From assembly GCA_022736605.1 (NCBI GenBank), contig DZDB01000044.1, forward strand, positions 2,019 to 13,658: 11,640 nt of DNA, written 5' to 3'. This document shows positions 1-6,156 of the stretch, one piece after another. The notes under the pieces were generated by a model, which was not told the origin of the DNA, made no database searches, and saw nothing but the letters and a program-made list of their open reading frames with translations. Position 1 is the first letter of the stretch, and the number at the start of each line of letters is the position of its first letter. The DNA is from Sideroxydans lithotrophicus (lineage in GTDB: Bacteria > Pseudomonadota > Gammaproteobacteria > Burkholderiales > Sulfuriferulaceae). Position numbers and translations under genes: made by a program.

Positions 1-815
1 TGCGCGGCGGCTCCGAAGCGATCCGCTCGAACCAGGCGATTGCCGCGTGTGTGCGCGAAGGGCTGGCGGCAGCGGGTTTGCCGGAGACCGCGGTGCAGGT
101 TATCACCACCACCGACCGTGCGGCGGTGGGCGAACTGATCACCATGCGCGAGTATGTTGACGTGATTGTGCCGCGTGGCGGCAAGGGGTTGATCGAACGT
201 CTGATGAACGATGCGCGCATTCCGGTCATCAAGCATCTGCACGGCGTGTGTCACGTCTACGTGGACGACCGCGCCGATGTGGACAAGGCGGTGCGCATCG
301 CTGACAACGCCAAAACCAGCCGTTACGGCACGTGTAACACGACCGAAACACTGTTGCTGGCGCGCAGTATTGCCGCCGACGTGTTGCCGAAAATTGCCGC
401 CATCTACCGTGCCAAGGGCGTGGAAATGCGCGGTTGCGAGGCATCGCGCAAAATTGAGGACATGAATGTCGCGAGCGAGGAAGACTGGGTGACCGAGTAC
501 CTCGCGCCGATTATCTCGATTCGCGTGATCGACGACATGGACGCGGCCATTGCCCATATCAACACCTACGGTTCGCAGCACACCGACGCGATTGTTACCG
601 AGGATTACACACGGGCGCGGCGCTTCCTGCGTGAGGTCGATTCCAGTAGCGTGATGGTGAATGCCTCGACGCGCTTTGCCGATGGCTTTGAATATGGCCT
701 GGGTGCAGAAATCGGCATTTCCACCGACAAGATCCACGCGCGCGGGCCGGTCGGGCTGGAGGGGCTGACTTCGCAAAAGTGGGTCGTGCTGGGCGACGGG
801 CATGTGCGTGGATAA
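1..815 (+). CDS. proA: Glutamate-5-semialdehyde dehydrogenase (gamma-glutamyl phosphate reductase), 5'-truncated
   Basis: ProA reduces gamma-glutamyl phosphate to glutamate-5-semialdehyde with NADPH, the second step of proline synthesis from glutamate, in the cytoplasm. The reading frame is open from base 3 (bases 1-2 are the end of a split codon), so the gene begins before the window. About 270 codons are present against roughly 415-420 in the family, so some 150 N-terminal residues, including part of the cofactor-binding region, are missing. Visible family signatures are RGGSEAIRSN at the very start, VIVPRGGKGLIE, and the catalytic-cysteine motif YGTCNTTET, with the Cys codon at 333-335. 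The C-terminus (GLGAEIGIST, ARGPVGLEGLTS) is typical and complete. It stops with TAA at 813-815, and nadD follows after 18 bases in the same frame. proC, for the last proline step, lies on the other strand near 9.1-9.9 kb; proB is not in the window. Confidence 0.97.
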   Translation, partial: RGGSEAIRSNQAIAACVREGLAAAGLPETAVQVITTTDRAAVGELITMREYVDVIVPRGGKGLIERLMNDARIPVIKHLHGVCHVYVDDRADVDKAVRIADNAKTSRYGTCNTTETLLLARSIAADVLPKIAAIYRAKGVEMRGCEASRKIEDMNVASEEDWVTEYLAPIISIRVIDDMDAAIAHINTYGSQHTDAIVTEDYTRARRFLREVDSSSVMVNASTRFADGFEYGLGAEIGISTDKIHARGPVGLEGLTSQKWVVLGDGHVRG

Positions 816-833
816 GCTGCGTTTTACAAACCG

Positions 834-1490
834 TTGAAGCCGATCGGGATTTTCGGCGGCACTTTCGACCCGATCCACTTCGGCCATTTGCGTCTGGCGG
901 AGGAGATGGCCGAGGCGTTAGCGCTGGCCAGCGTGCGTTTCATCCCGGCGGGCACGCCGCCGCACCGCACCCGGCCGCGCACCGACGCACACCTGCGACT
1001 GGAAATGGTGCGGCGGGCGATTGCCGGCAATCCGCTGTTTCAGCTGGACCGGCGCGAAGTCGGTCAGCCCCGGTTGTCATACACGGTGGAAACGCTCACC
1101 GATCTGCGCGCTGAAGTCGGCGCGGCGCAGCCGCTGTGCCTGCTGCTCGGCGCCGATGCGTTTCTCGGTCTGACCAGCTGGCACCGCTGGCAGGATTTGT
1201 TCACGTTGGCGCATATCGCCGTGGCGCACCGTCCGGGTTTTCCGCAAAGCACCTGGAAAGACGCCATGCCGGAGGCGCTGCGCGCCGAACTGGAGCGGCG
1301 CATGGCGCATCCGCATGACCTGACCGGCTGCGCGGCGGGATTGGTTGTGACGCGGCCGATTACTGCGCTGGATATTTCTGCCACCCACATTCGTGATACC
1401 TTGCGTGCCGGGCGCAGCCCGCGCTATTTGCTGCCCAACGCGGTTCTCGACTATATTCAGTCCAACCACCTTTATTTACCGGAAAACTAA
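834..1490 (+). CDS. nadD: Nicotinate-nucleotide adenylyltransferase
   Basis: NadD transfers AMP from ATP to nicotinate mononucleotide to form deamido-NAD, a central step of NAD synthesis in the cytoplasm. The 218-residue protein has the nucleotidyltransferase signature GGTFDPIHFGH at residues 8-18, where the two His bind ATP phosphates. It also has the SYTVETL segment, LLLGADAF and SWHRW in mid-protein, and the C-terminal ISATHIRDTL motif. Length fits the family (about 210-220). The start must be TTG at 834: the same frame is closed by the proA stop at 813-815, no ATG or GTG lies between, and any later start would delete the GGTFDP motif. No good Shine-Dalgarno precedes it, so translation may depend on coupling with proA. 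Its TAA overlaps the rsfS ATG by one base. The nadD-rsfS-rlmH order is widespread in proteobacteria. Confidence 0.96.
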   Translation: MKPIGIFGGTFDPIHFGHLRLAEEMAEALALASVRFIPAGTPPHRTRPRTDAHLRLEMVRRAIAGNPLFQLDRREVGQPRLSYTVETLTDLRAEVGAAQPLCLLLGADAFLGLTSWHRWQDLFTLAHIAVAHRPGFPQSTWKDAMPEALRAELERRMAHPHDLTGCAAGLVVTRPITALDISATHIRDTLRAGRSPRYLLPNAVLDYIQSNHLYLPEN

Positions 1491-1846
1491 TGGAAATCAA
1501 TGAAATCACCGCCGCTGTCGTCGACGCGCTGGAAGACATCAAGGGCGACGATATTGTGGTGCTCGACGTCAGTCATATGACGTCGATGTTCGATCGCATG
1601 GTCATAGCCAGTGCTGATTCAACGCGTCAGACCAAGGCGCTGGCGCAAAATGTACAATCCAAGCTGAAGGCGCTTGGCGTCGAAGACCAGGGCATCGAAG
1701 GGCTGAATTCGGGTGAATGGGTGTTGCTCGATCTGGGTAGCGTGGTGGTGCATGTGATGCAGCCTGCCGTGCGCCAGTATTACAACCTGGAAGAATTGTG
1801 GAGTGCAGCACAAGCGCAGCGTACGGCGCGTAACGCCGCGCATTGA
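1490..1846 (+). CDS. rsfS: Ribosomal silencing factor RsfS
   Basis: RsfS (YbeB/Iojap family) binds ribosomal protein L14 on the large subunit and blocks joining to the small subunit, lowering translation under starvation. The 118-residue protein shows the family pattern: an N-terminal helix, a central strand VVLDVSHMTSMFDRMVIASA (residues about 24-43), a helix (TKALAQNVQSKLK), and the diagnostic end GEWVLLDLGSVVVHVM followed by YYNLEELW. Length fits the usual 105-120. The ATG at 1490 shares its A with the nadD TAA stop, an arrangement typical of translational re-initiation. A weak GGAAAA lies just upstream inside nadD. The gene sits with nadD and rlmH, its usual neighbours, which supports the assignment and suggests co-expression of NAD supply and ribosome functions. 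Confidence 0.96.
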   Translation: MEINEITAAVVDALEDIKGDDIVVLDVSHMTSMFDRMVIASADSTRQTKALAQNVQSKLKALGVEDQGIEGLNSGEWVLLDLGSVVVHVMQPAVRQYYNLEELWSAAQAQRTARNAAH

Positions 1847-1855
1847 ATCGCTGCC

Positions 1856-2326
1856 ATGAAGCTGCGCATCATCGCGGTGGGGCAAAAAATGCCCGCCTGG
1901 GTGGACGCCGGATTTGACGAGTACGCGCGTCGCATGCCGCGTGAAATCACGCTGGAACTGGTGGCGTTAAAGCCGGAAAAACGCGCCAGTGGCAAGACCG
2001 ATGTACAGATCAAGGAAGCCGAGCGCGACCGCATTCTGGCAGCGTTGCCGCGCGATGCGACGGTATGGGCGCTGGATGAGCACGGCAGTGAATTGACGAC
2101 ACTGGCGCTGGCCGATGCAATGCGCGGCTGGCTGGGTGCCGGGCGCGATACGGTGCTGGTGATCGGTGGTGCTGACGGCTTGCATGACGACATCAAGCAG
2201 CGTGCGCATAGACTGTTGGCGTTGTCGCGTCTGACGTTGCCGCACGGCATGGTGCGGGTGCTGCTCGCCGAGCAGTTGTATCGCGCCTGGAGTGTGACGC
2301 AGAATCATCCCTATCATCGCGAATAA
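1856..2326 (+). CDS. rlmH: 23S rRNA (pseudouridine1915-N3)-methyltransferase
   Basis: RlmH is a SPOUT-class, SAM-dependent methyltransferase that modifies pseudouridine 1915 in helix 69 of 23S rRNA, acting on assembled 70S ribosomes. The 156-residue protein matches the usual length (about 155). It shows the N-terminal MKLRIIAVGQKMPAWV, then ALDEHG, the knot region VLVIGGADGL (residues about 101-109, SAM binding), and the highly conserved tail LTLPHGMVRVLLAEQLYRAW and NHPYHRE (150-156). The ATG at 1856 lies 9 bases after the rsfS stop with no clear Shine-Dalgarno, so coupling within the operon is likely. The product acts on the large subunit, as RsfS does. I see no odd residues. Confidence 0.97.
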   Translation: MKLRIIAVGQKMPAWVDAGFDEYARRMPREITLELVALKPEKRASGKTDVQIKEAERDRILAALPRDATVWALDEHGSELTTLALADAMRGWLGAGRDTVLVIGGADGLHDDIKQRAHRLLALSRLTLPHGMVRVLLAEQLYRAWSVTQNHPYHRE

Positions 2327-2336
2327 GGAAACCCGC

Positions 2337-2957
2337 ATGGCCAATATTGCTTCGCGTATTTATCTGGCTTCGCGCTCGCCGCGCCGCCGCGAACTGCTGC
2401 GCCAGATTGGGGTGCACTATGAAGTATTGCTGCTGCGCGAATCGGTCGACCGCGAAGATGTCGATGAAACGCCGCTGCCGGACGAATCGAGCGTGGCATA
2501 TGTCGAACGCATCGCGCACACCAAAGCGAACATCGGCTGGACACGGTTGACGCAGCGCAGCATTCCCCGTTATCCGGTACTGGGCGCGGATACGGCAGTG
2601 ATTGTGGATGACGAGATTCTCGGCAAGCCGGTGGATCGGCAGGCGGCGTGTGACATGCTGCGCAAGCTGGCAGGCCGCGACCATGAAGTCGTGACCGGGG
2701 TGGCGCTGGCGTATGAAGGCCGCTGCGAGGTGCTGGTGAACACGTCGGTAGTGACATTTCGCGCGCTGGACGAGGCTGAAGTGCGTGGCTACGTCAATAC
2801 TGGCGAGTCGCTCGACAAGGCCGGCGGTTATGCAATTCAGGGTCGCGCCGCACCGTTTATTACCCATCTGAGTGGCAGCTATTCCGGCGTGATGGGGCTG
2901 CCGCTGCATGAAACAGCGCAGTTGCTGACGCGCTTCGGCATCAAATTATTCGAATAA
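2337..2957 (+). CDS. maf: Maf-family nucleoside triphosphate pyrophosphatase (YhdE-like, dTTP/UTP type)
   Basis: Maf proteins hydrolyse non-canonical or excess nucleoside triphosphates to monophosphate and pyrophosphate, cleaning the nucleotide pool. The 206-residue protein has the N-terminal phosphate-binding motif ASRSPRRRELL (residues 11-21) and the catalytic-acid motif GADTAV with Asp85. It continues with GKPVD (96-100), VVTGV, the YVNTGESLDKAGGYAIQG stretch (152-169) and GSYSGVMGLPL near the end. The DKAGGYAIQG form and length suggest the YhdE (dTTP/UTP) subgroup rather than the YceF (m7GTP) subgroup; this choice is inference. The ATG at 2337 has a good Shine-Dalgarno (AAGGAA, about 7 bases upstream). 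It lies 10 bases after rlmH and 16 before rng, a maf-rng pairing that is common in proteobacteria. Confidence 0.95.
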   Translation: MANIASRIYLASRSPRRRELLRQIGVHYEVLLLRESVDREDVDETPLPDESSVAYVERIAHTKANIGWTRLTQRSIPRYPVLGADTAVIVDDEILGKPVDRQAACDMLRKLAGRDHEVVTGVALAYEGRCEVLVNTSVVTFRALDEAEVRGYVNTGESLDKAGGYAIQGRAAPFITHLSGSYSGVMGLPLHETAQLLTRFGIKLFE

Positions 2958-2973
2958 GCCGGTAATCAAAACA

Positions 2974-4428
2974 ATGAGTGAAGAAATACTGATCAACGTC
3001 ACGCCGCAGGAAACCCGCGTGGCAGTGATGCATCTGGGCGTGGTGCAGGAATTACATATCGAGCGCATCAGCCTGCTCGGACTGGTCGGCAACGTGTATT
3101 TCGGCAAGGTGTGCCGGGTGCTGCCGGGGATGCAGTCGGCGTTCATCGACATCGGTCTGGAACGGGCAGCGTTTCTGCATGTGGCGGATATCTGGGAAGG
3201 CCGCCATGCCGGCGGTGAGGAGCGGCCGATCGAGCGTATCCTGTTTGAAGGCCAGGGCGTGGTGGTGCAGGTGATTAAAGACCCGATCGGCACCAAGGGC
3301 GCGCGCCTGTCGACCCAGATCAGTTTTGCCGGGCGCTTTCTGGTGTATCTGCCGCAGGAAACGCACATCGGTATTTCGCAGAAAATCGAGGATGAGGCCG
3401 AACGTGAGTTGTTGCGCCAGAAATTGCAGCAAATGCTGCCAACGGACGAACACGGCGGCTTTATCATCCGCACCATGGCGGAGCAGGCGGAAGACCATGA
3501 ATTGCAGGCGGACATCGATTATCTGCGGCGTGTGTGGGCCGATATTCAGCAAAAAGCCAAGTCCTCGCCGCTGAAATCCATGCTGTATCAGGAGCTCAAC
3601 CTGTCGCTGCGCGTATTGCGTGATTTTGCCAACGAGGAAACTGACCGGATATTGGTTGATTCGCGTGAAACACATCAAAAAATGCTGGCGTTTGCCGAGC
3701 TCTATACGCGCGGCGTGGCGGACAATCTCAGTCATTACGCCGCCGAGCGTCCGCTGTTCGATCTGTATGCGATCGAGGAAGAAATCGAGAAAGCGCTGGC
3801 GCGGCGCGTTGATCTGAAATCTGGTGGCTATCTGATTATTGACCAGACCGAGGCGCTGACTACCGTAGACGTGAATACCGGCGGTTTTGTCGGGGTGCGC
3901 AATTTTGACGACACGATTTTCAAGACCAACCTGGAAGCGGCGCAGGCGATTGCGCGGCAGTTAAGGCTGCGCAATCTGGGCGGGATCATCATCGTCGATT
4001 TCATCGACATGGATAATCCGGATCACCGTATAGCGGTGTTTTCCGAGTTCAAAAAAGCGCTGGCGCGCGACCATACGCGCATGTCGGTTAATGATTTTTC
4101 TTCGCTCGGCCTGGTGGAAATGACGCGCAAGCGCACGCGCGAGAGCCTGGCGCACGTGCTGTGCCAGCCGTGCCCGACCTGTCAGGGGCGTGGCGAAGTG
4201 AAAACCGCGCAAACCGTGTGCTACGAAATCCTGCGTGAAATCGTGCGCGAAGCACGCCAGTTCAACGCGCGTGAATTCCGCATCCTGGCGTCGCAGCAGG
4301 TGATTGATCTGTTTCTGGATGAAGAATCGCAAAGCTTGGCGCAGCTCGGTGATTTCATCGGAAAACCGGTGTCACTGCAGGTGGAAAGCCTGTATACCCA
4401 GGAGCAGTACGACGTGATTTTGATCTAG
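2974..4428 (+). CDS. rng: Ribonuclease G
   Basis: RNase G is an endoribonuclease of the RNase E/G family that trims the 5' end of 16S rRNA and turns over some mRNAs. The 484-residue length matches RNase G (about 489 in E. coli) and excludes full RNase E, which carries a long disordered tail. The S1 RNA-binding domain starts near residue 35 (GNVYFGKVCRVLPGMQSAFIDIG follows, given here only as a landmark by its ends GNVYFG and FIDIG). Catalytic metal ligands sit in VDVNTG (Asp299, Asn301) and VDFIDM (Asp342); the 43-residue spacing equals that of the RNase E catalytic Asp pair. The Zn-link is CPTC (Cys400, Cys403). The start at 2974 lies 16 bases after maf with little Shine-Dalgarno. The stop is six bases from the convergent fimV-like stop, and no terminator hairpin is evident. 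Confidence 0.96.
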   Translation: MSEEILINVTPQETRVAVMHLGVVQELHIERISLLGLVGNVYFGKVCRVLPGMQSAFIDIGLERAAFLHVADIWEGRHAGGEERPIERILFEGQGVVVQVIKDPIGTKGARLSTQISFAGRFLVYLPQETHIGISQKIEDEAERELLRQKLQQMLPTDEHGGFIIRTMAEQAEDHELQADIDYLRRVWADIQQKAKSSPLKSMLYQELNLSLRVLRDFANEETDRILVDSRETHQKMLAFAELYTRGVADNLSHYAAERPLFDLYAIEEEIEKALARRVDLKSGGYLIIDQTEALTTVDVNTGGFVGVRNFDDTIFKTNLEAAQAIARQLRLRNLGGIIIVDFIDMDNPDHRIAVFSEFKKALARDHTRMSVNDFSSLGLVEMTRKRTRESLAHVLCQPCPTCQGRGEVKTAQTVCYEILREIVREARQFNAREFRILASQQVIDLFLDEESQSLAQLGDFIGKPVSLQVESLYTQEQYDVILI

Positions 4429-4429
4429 T

Positions 4430-4439
4430 TGTAGCTACA
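4430..4439. other. 10-bp palindrome at the convergent rng / fimV-like junction
   Basis: The bases TGTAGCTACA form a perfect palindrome that fills the 6-base gap between the rng stop (4426-4428) and the oppositely oriented stop at 4435-4437. It is too short, and lacks a U-tract, to be a convincing intrinsic terminator. It may be chance. Confidence 0.3.
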
Positions 4440-6141
4440 CCAGGCGCAGATGGCTGCCTGCCGGTACCGCGTCAGGCGTGTCTTCTTCCAGTTCGTAATC
4501 CAGCAATTCAATCAGGAATAACAGGTCGGTGTAGGTGTTTATGCTGAATCCTTGCCGTTCACCGCCGCGATCATCGTACAGCAGCCCCTTGATATAAGGC
4601 TGGCAGGCGGCGGTGGGCCATAACTGGGTGATGCGCTCGATCACGTGGGCAAAGCTTTGCAGATCCGGCCCGTCAATATCGTTGGTATTTTCCCAGCTCG
4701 GTGTGACCAGGTTAAAGCGGCGTTTAAAGTCTGCCAGACTGCTGTTGAACGCATCGCGCAGGTTGTGTTCGCGGTAGATGTCGAATAACACATACCAGGC
4801 CTGCGGGTGGCTGACCGGTGTGCTGGCAATGTGTTCCTGGAGCAGTTCAACTGCGCGCTGCGGGTAGCCGAGCCGACAAAACACCGACGCTTCTTCAGTC
4901 ACCCGGCTGAGTGATGAAACCACAATTGGCTGTTGATTTTCTCTGACAGGTTGAACGTGTGCGGACGAATCGTCATTCAGTGCATTGTCTGTCAATGTTG
5001 GTGCAATCGTTTCGTTTGCGGCCGGCGTGGCCACCTGCGCCCCAGACGTCGGCAGTTCGGACCATGTGGTATCACGAAAATCGACGATGCCATCGACGCG
5101 GCGGCGCATGGTGTTGCGGCGCAGCCAGTAGAGGCCAAGGCCAGCCAGCAAGATCAGCCCGGCCAGTGGCAGCAGATAGGCGCTGGACAGCCGGGTGCTG
5201 GGTTGTGAAGGTGCTGAAATGGGTTTTATTGTTACCGGTTTGTTGGCAGTACCCTGCAGGGCAGCCAGCGTTTGTCGGGTTTGCGCCAATTGCATTTTCA
5301 GCGCAGCAATGTCGTCGTCCAGCTGATCGGTGCTGTTGTTTTGCAGTTCAGCCTGCTGGCGTTTCAAACTGGCCAGCAGTGCCGGAGAAAGCGGGTGTTG
5401 GCCCGGCAAAAAACGCAGGCTGGGGCTGATGCGCAATACCATGCCGCCGGGCTGGGTTGAGGCTGCTTTGATCGGCGGGGCGGACGATTCAATCACCAGG
5501 GACGCGCGTGCATTGGGTCGAACGCGCGGCTGCCGTGGTACCGGGAGGGCGGGTGATTTATGTACGCGTTGCTGCGTGCGCCGCGTATCTGGTTGGCGCG
5601 GGGACGGGGTTGCTGCCTGCATGGGTAGGGTCGAAGTGACGGTATTGTCTGTGACTGTATTCGTTTCTGGCGTACTGACGGCGGCAACGGCCTGCCTGGC
5701 GGGAATGGCTGCGGGCGTATCGAGCAGTATCGTGTAATTGCGGCGAATGCTGGCATTGCACTGGGTGGCAACGCTGAAACTCAGCACCGGGTCATTGACC
5801 GGGCGTTGGGTCGTGATCTGCAAAACGGCTACGCCGCCACTGCGGGCCAGTTTCAGGCGGGCATCGTTGAGCTGTGGCAGATCCGCATCGTTGCCGCGCT
5901 CCAGGCGGAAGCAGTCGGCACCGAGGTCACCCTCGGCGCCATCGAGCATGAGCGGAATGGCAACTTGCAGCGACTGCCCCAAGCTTGATCGAACGTCTGC
6001 CGCACCCAGACTCATGGCGTACAAAGGGGTGCTACTCAGGTACAGGGTGCTGACGATCAGTGCAACGGATAGCCGTTTCAGCGAGCCGGGAAGGGCATCA
6101 GCCAGGGGGCGGGATTGAAGCGATAAATTGAGATATGTCAT
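4435..6141 (-). CDS. FimV-like single-pass envelope protein, apparently without LysM
   Basis: This 568-residue protein resembles the FimV family, which organises cell poles, twitching motility and type IV pilus assembly. A hydrophobic stretch (about 22-42) ending in PLYA looks like a signal peptide. It is followed by the FimV-type N-terminal domain: LGAADVRSSLGQSLQVAIPL (45-64), CFRL (Cys77), a second Cys at 128, and RNYTILLDTP (134-143). The two Cys could form a periplasmic disulphide. Then come a Pro/Thr/Gln-rich linker (about 145-230), a probable coiled coil (about 255-298), and one membrane helix (about 321-340) followed by RRNTMRRR, placing the rest in the cytoplasm. The C-terminal part (about 411-480, ASVFCRLGYPQRAVELL... 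RRFN) resembles the TPR-like region of betaproteobacterial FimV-like proteins. No LysM peptidoglycan-binding motif is seen, and it is shorter than classical FimV. ATG 6141 has a weak Shine-Dalgarno. Family placement is fairly sure; exact role is not. Confidence 0.8.
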   Translation of the reverse strand: MTYLNLSLQSRPLADALPGSLKRLSVALIVSTLYLSSTPLYAMSLGAADVRSSLGQSLQVAIPLMLDGAEGDLGADCFRLERGNDADLPQLNDARLKLARSGGVAVLQITTQRPVNDPVLSFSVATQCNASIRRNYTILLDTPAAIPARQAVAAVSTPETNTVTDNTVTSTLPMQAATPSPRQPDTRRTQQRVHKSPALPVPRQPRVRPNARASLVIESSAPPIKAASTQPGGMVLRISPSLRFLPGQHPLSPALLASLKRQQAELQNNSTDQLDDDIAALKMQLAQTRQTLAALQGTANKPVTIKPISAPSQPSTRLSSAYLLPLAGLILLAGLGLYWLRRNTMRRRVDGIVDFRDTTWSELPTSGAQVATPAANETIAPTLTDNALNDDSSAHVQPVRENQQPIVVSSLSRVTEEASVFCRLGYPQRAVELLQEHIASTPVSHPQAWYVLFDIYREHNLRDAFNSSLADFKRRFNLVTPSWENTNDIDGPDLQSFAHVIERITQLWPTAACQPYIKGLLYDDRGGERQGFSINTYTDLLFLIELLDYELEEDTPDAVPAGSHLRLV

Positions 6142-6156
6142 GGAATCAGGATGGAC

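Noticed and set aside
2193..2909. Long minus-strand open frame (238 codons) across rlmH and maf
   Set aside because: It lies antisense to two well-identified genes, its translation is rich in Arg/His/Gln with no recognisable motif, and such frames are common opposite GC-rich genes.
3052..3735. Minus-strand open frame (227 codons) inside rng
   Set aside because: Antisense to the conserved RNase G coding sequence; composition is that of a shadow frame and no domain is visible.
4441..4465. Possible hairpin CAGGC...GCCTG as terminator for rng
   Set aside because: Only a 5-bp stem with a 10-base loop, inside the 3' coding end of the fimV-like gene, and no U-tract follows.
4959..5737. Overlapping plus-strand open frames opposite the fimV-like gene
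   Set aside because: They lie opposite the low-complexity linker of the fimV-like protein and show no motif; the minus frame has clear domains.
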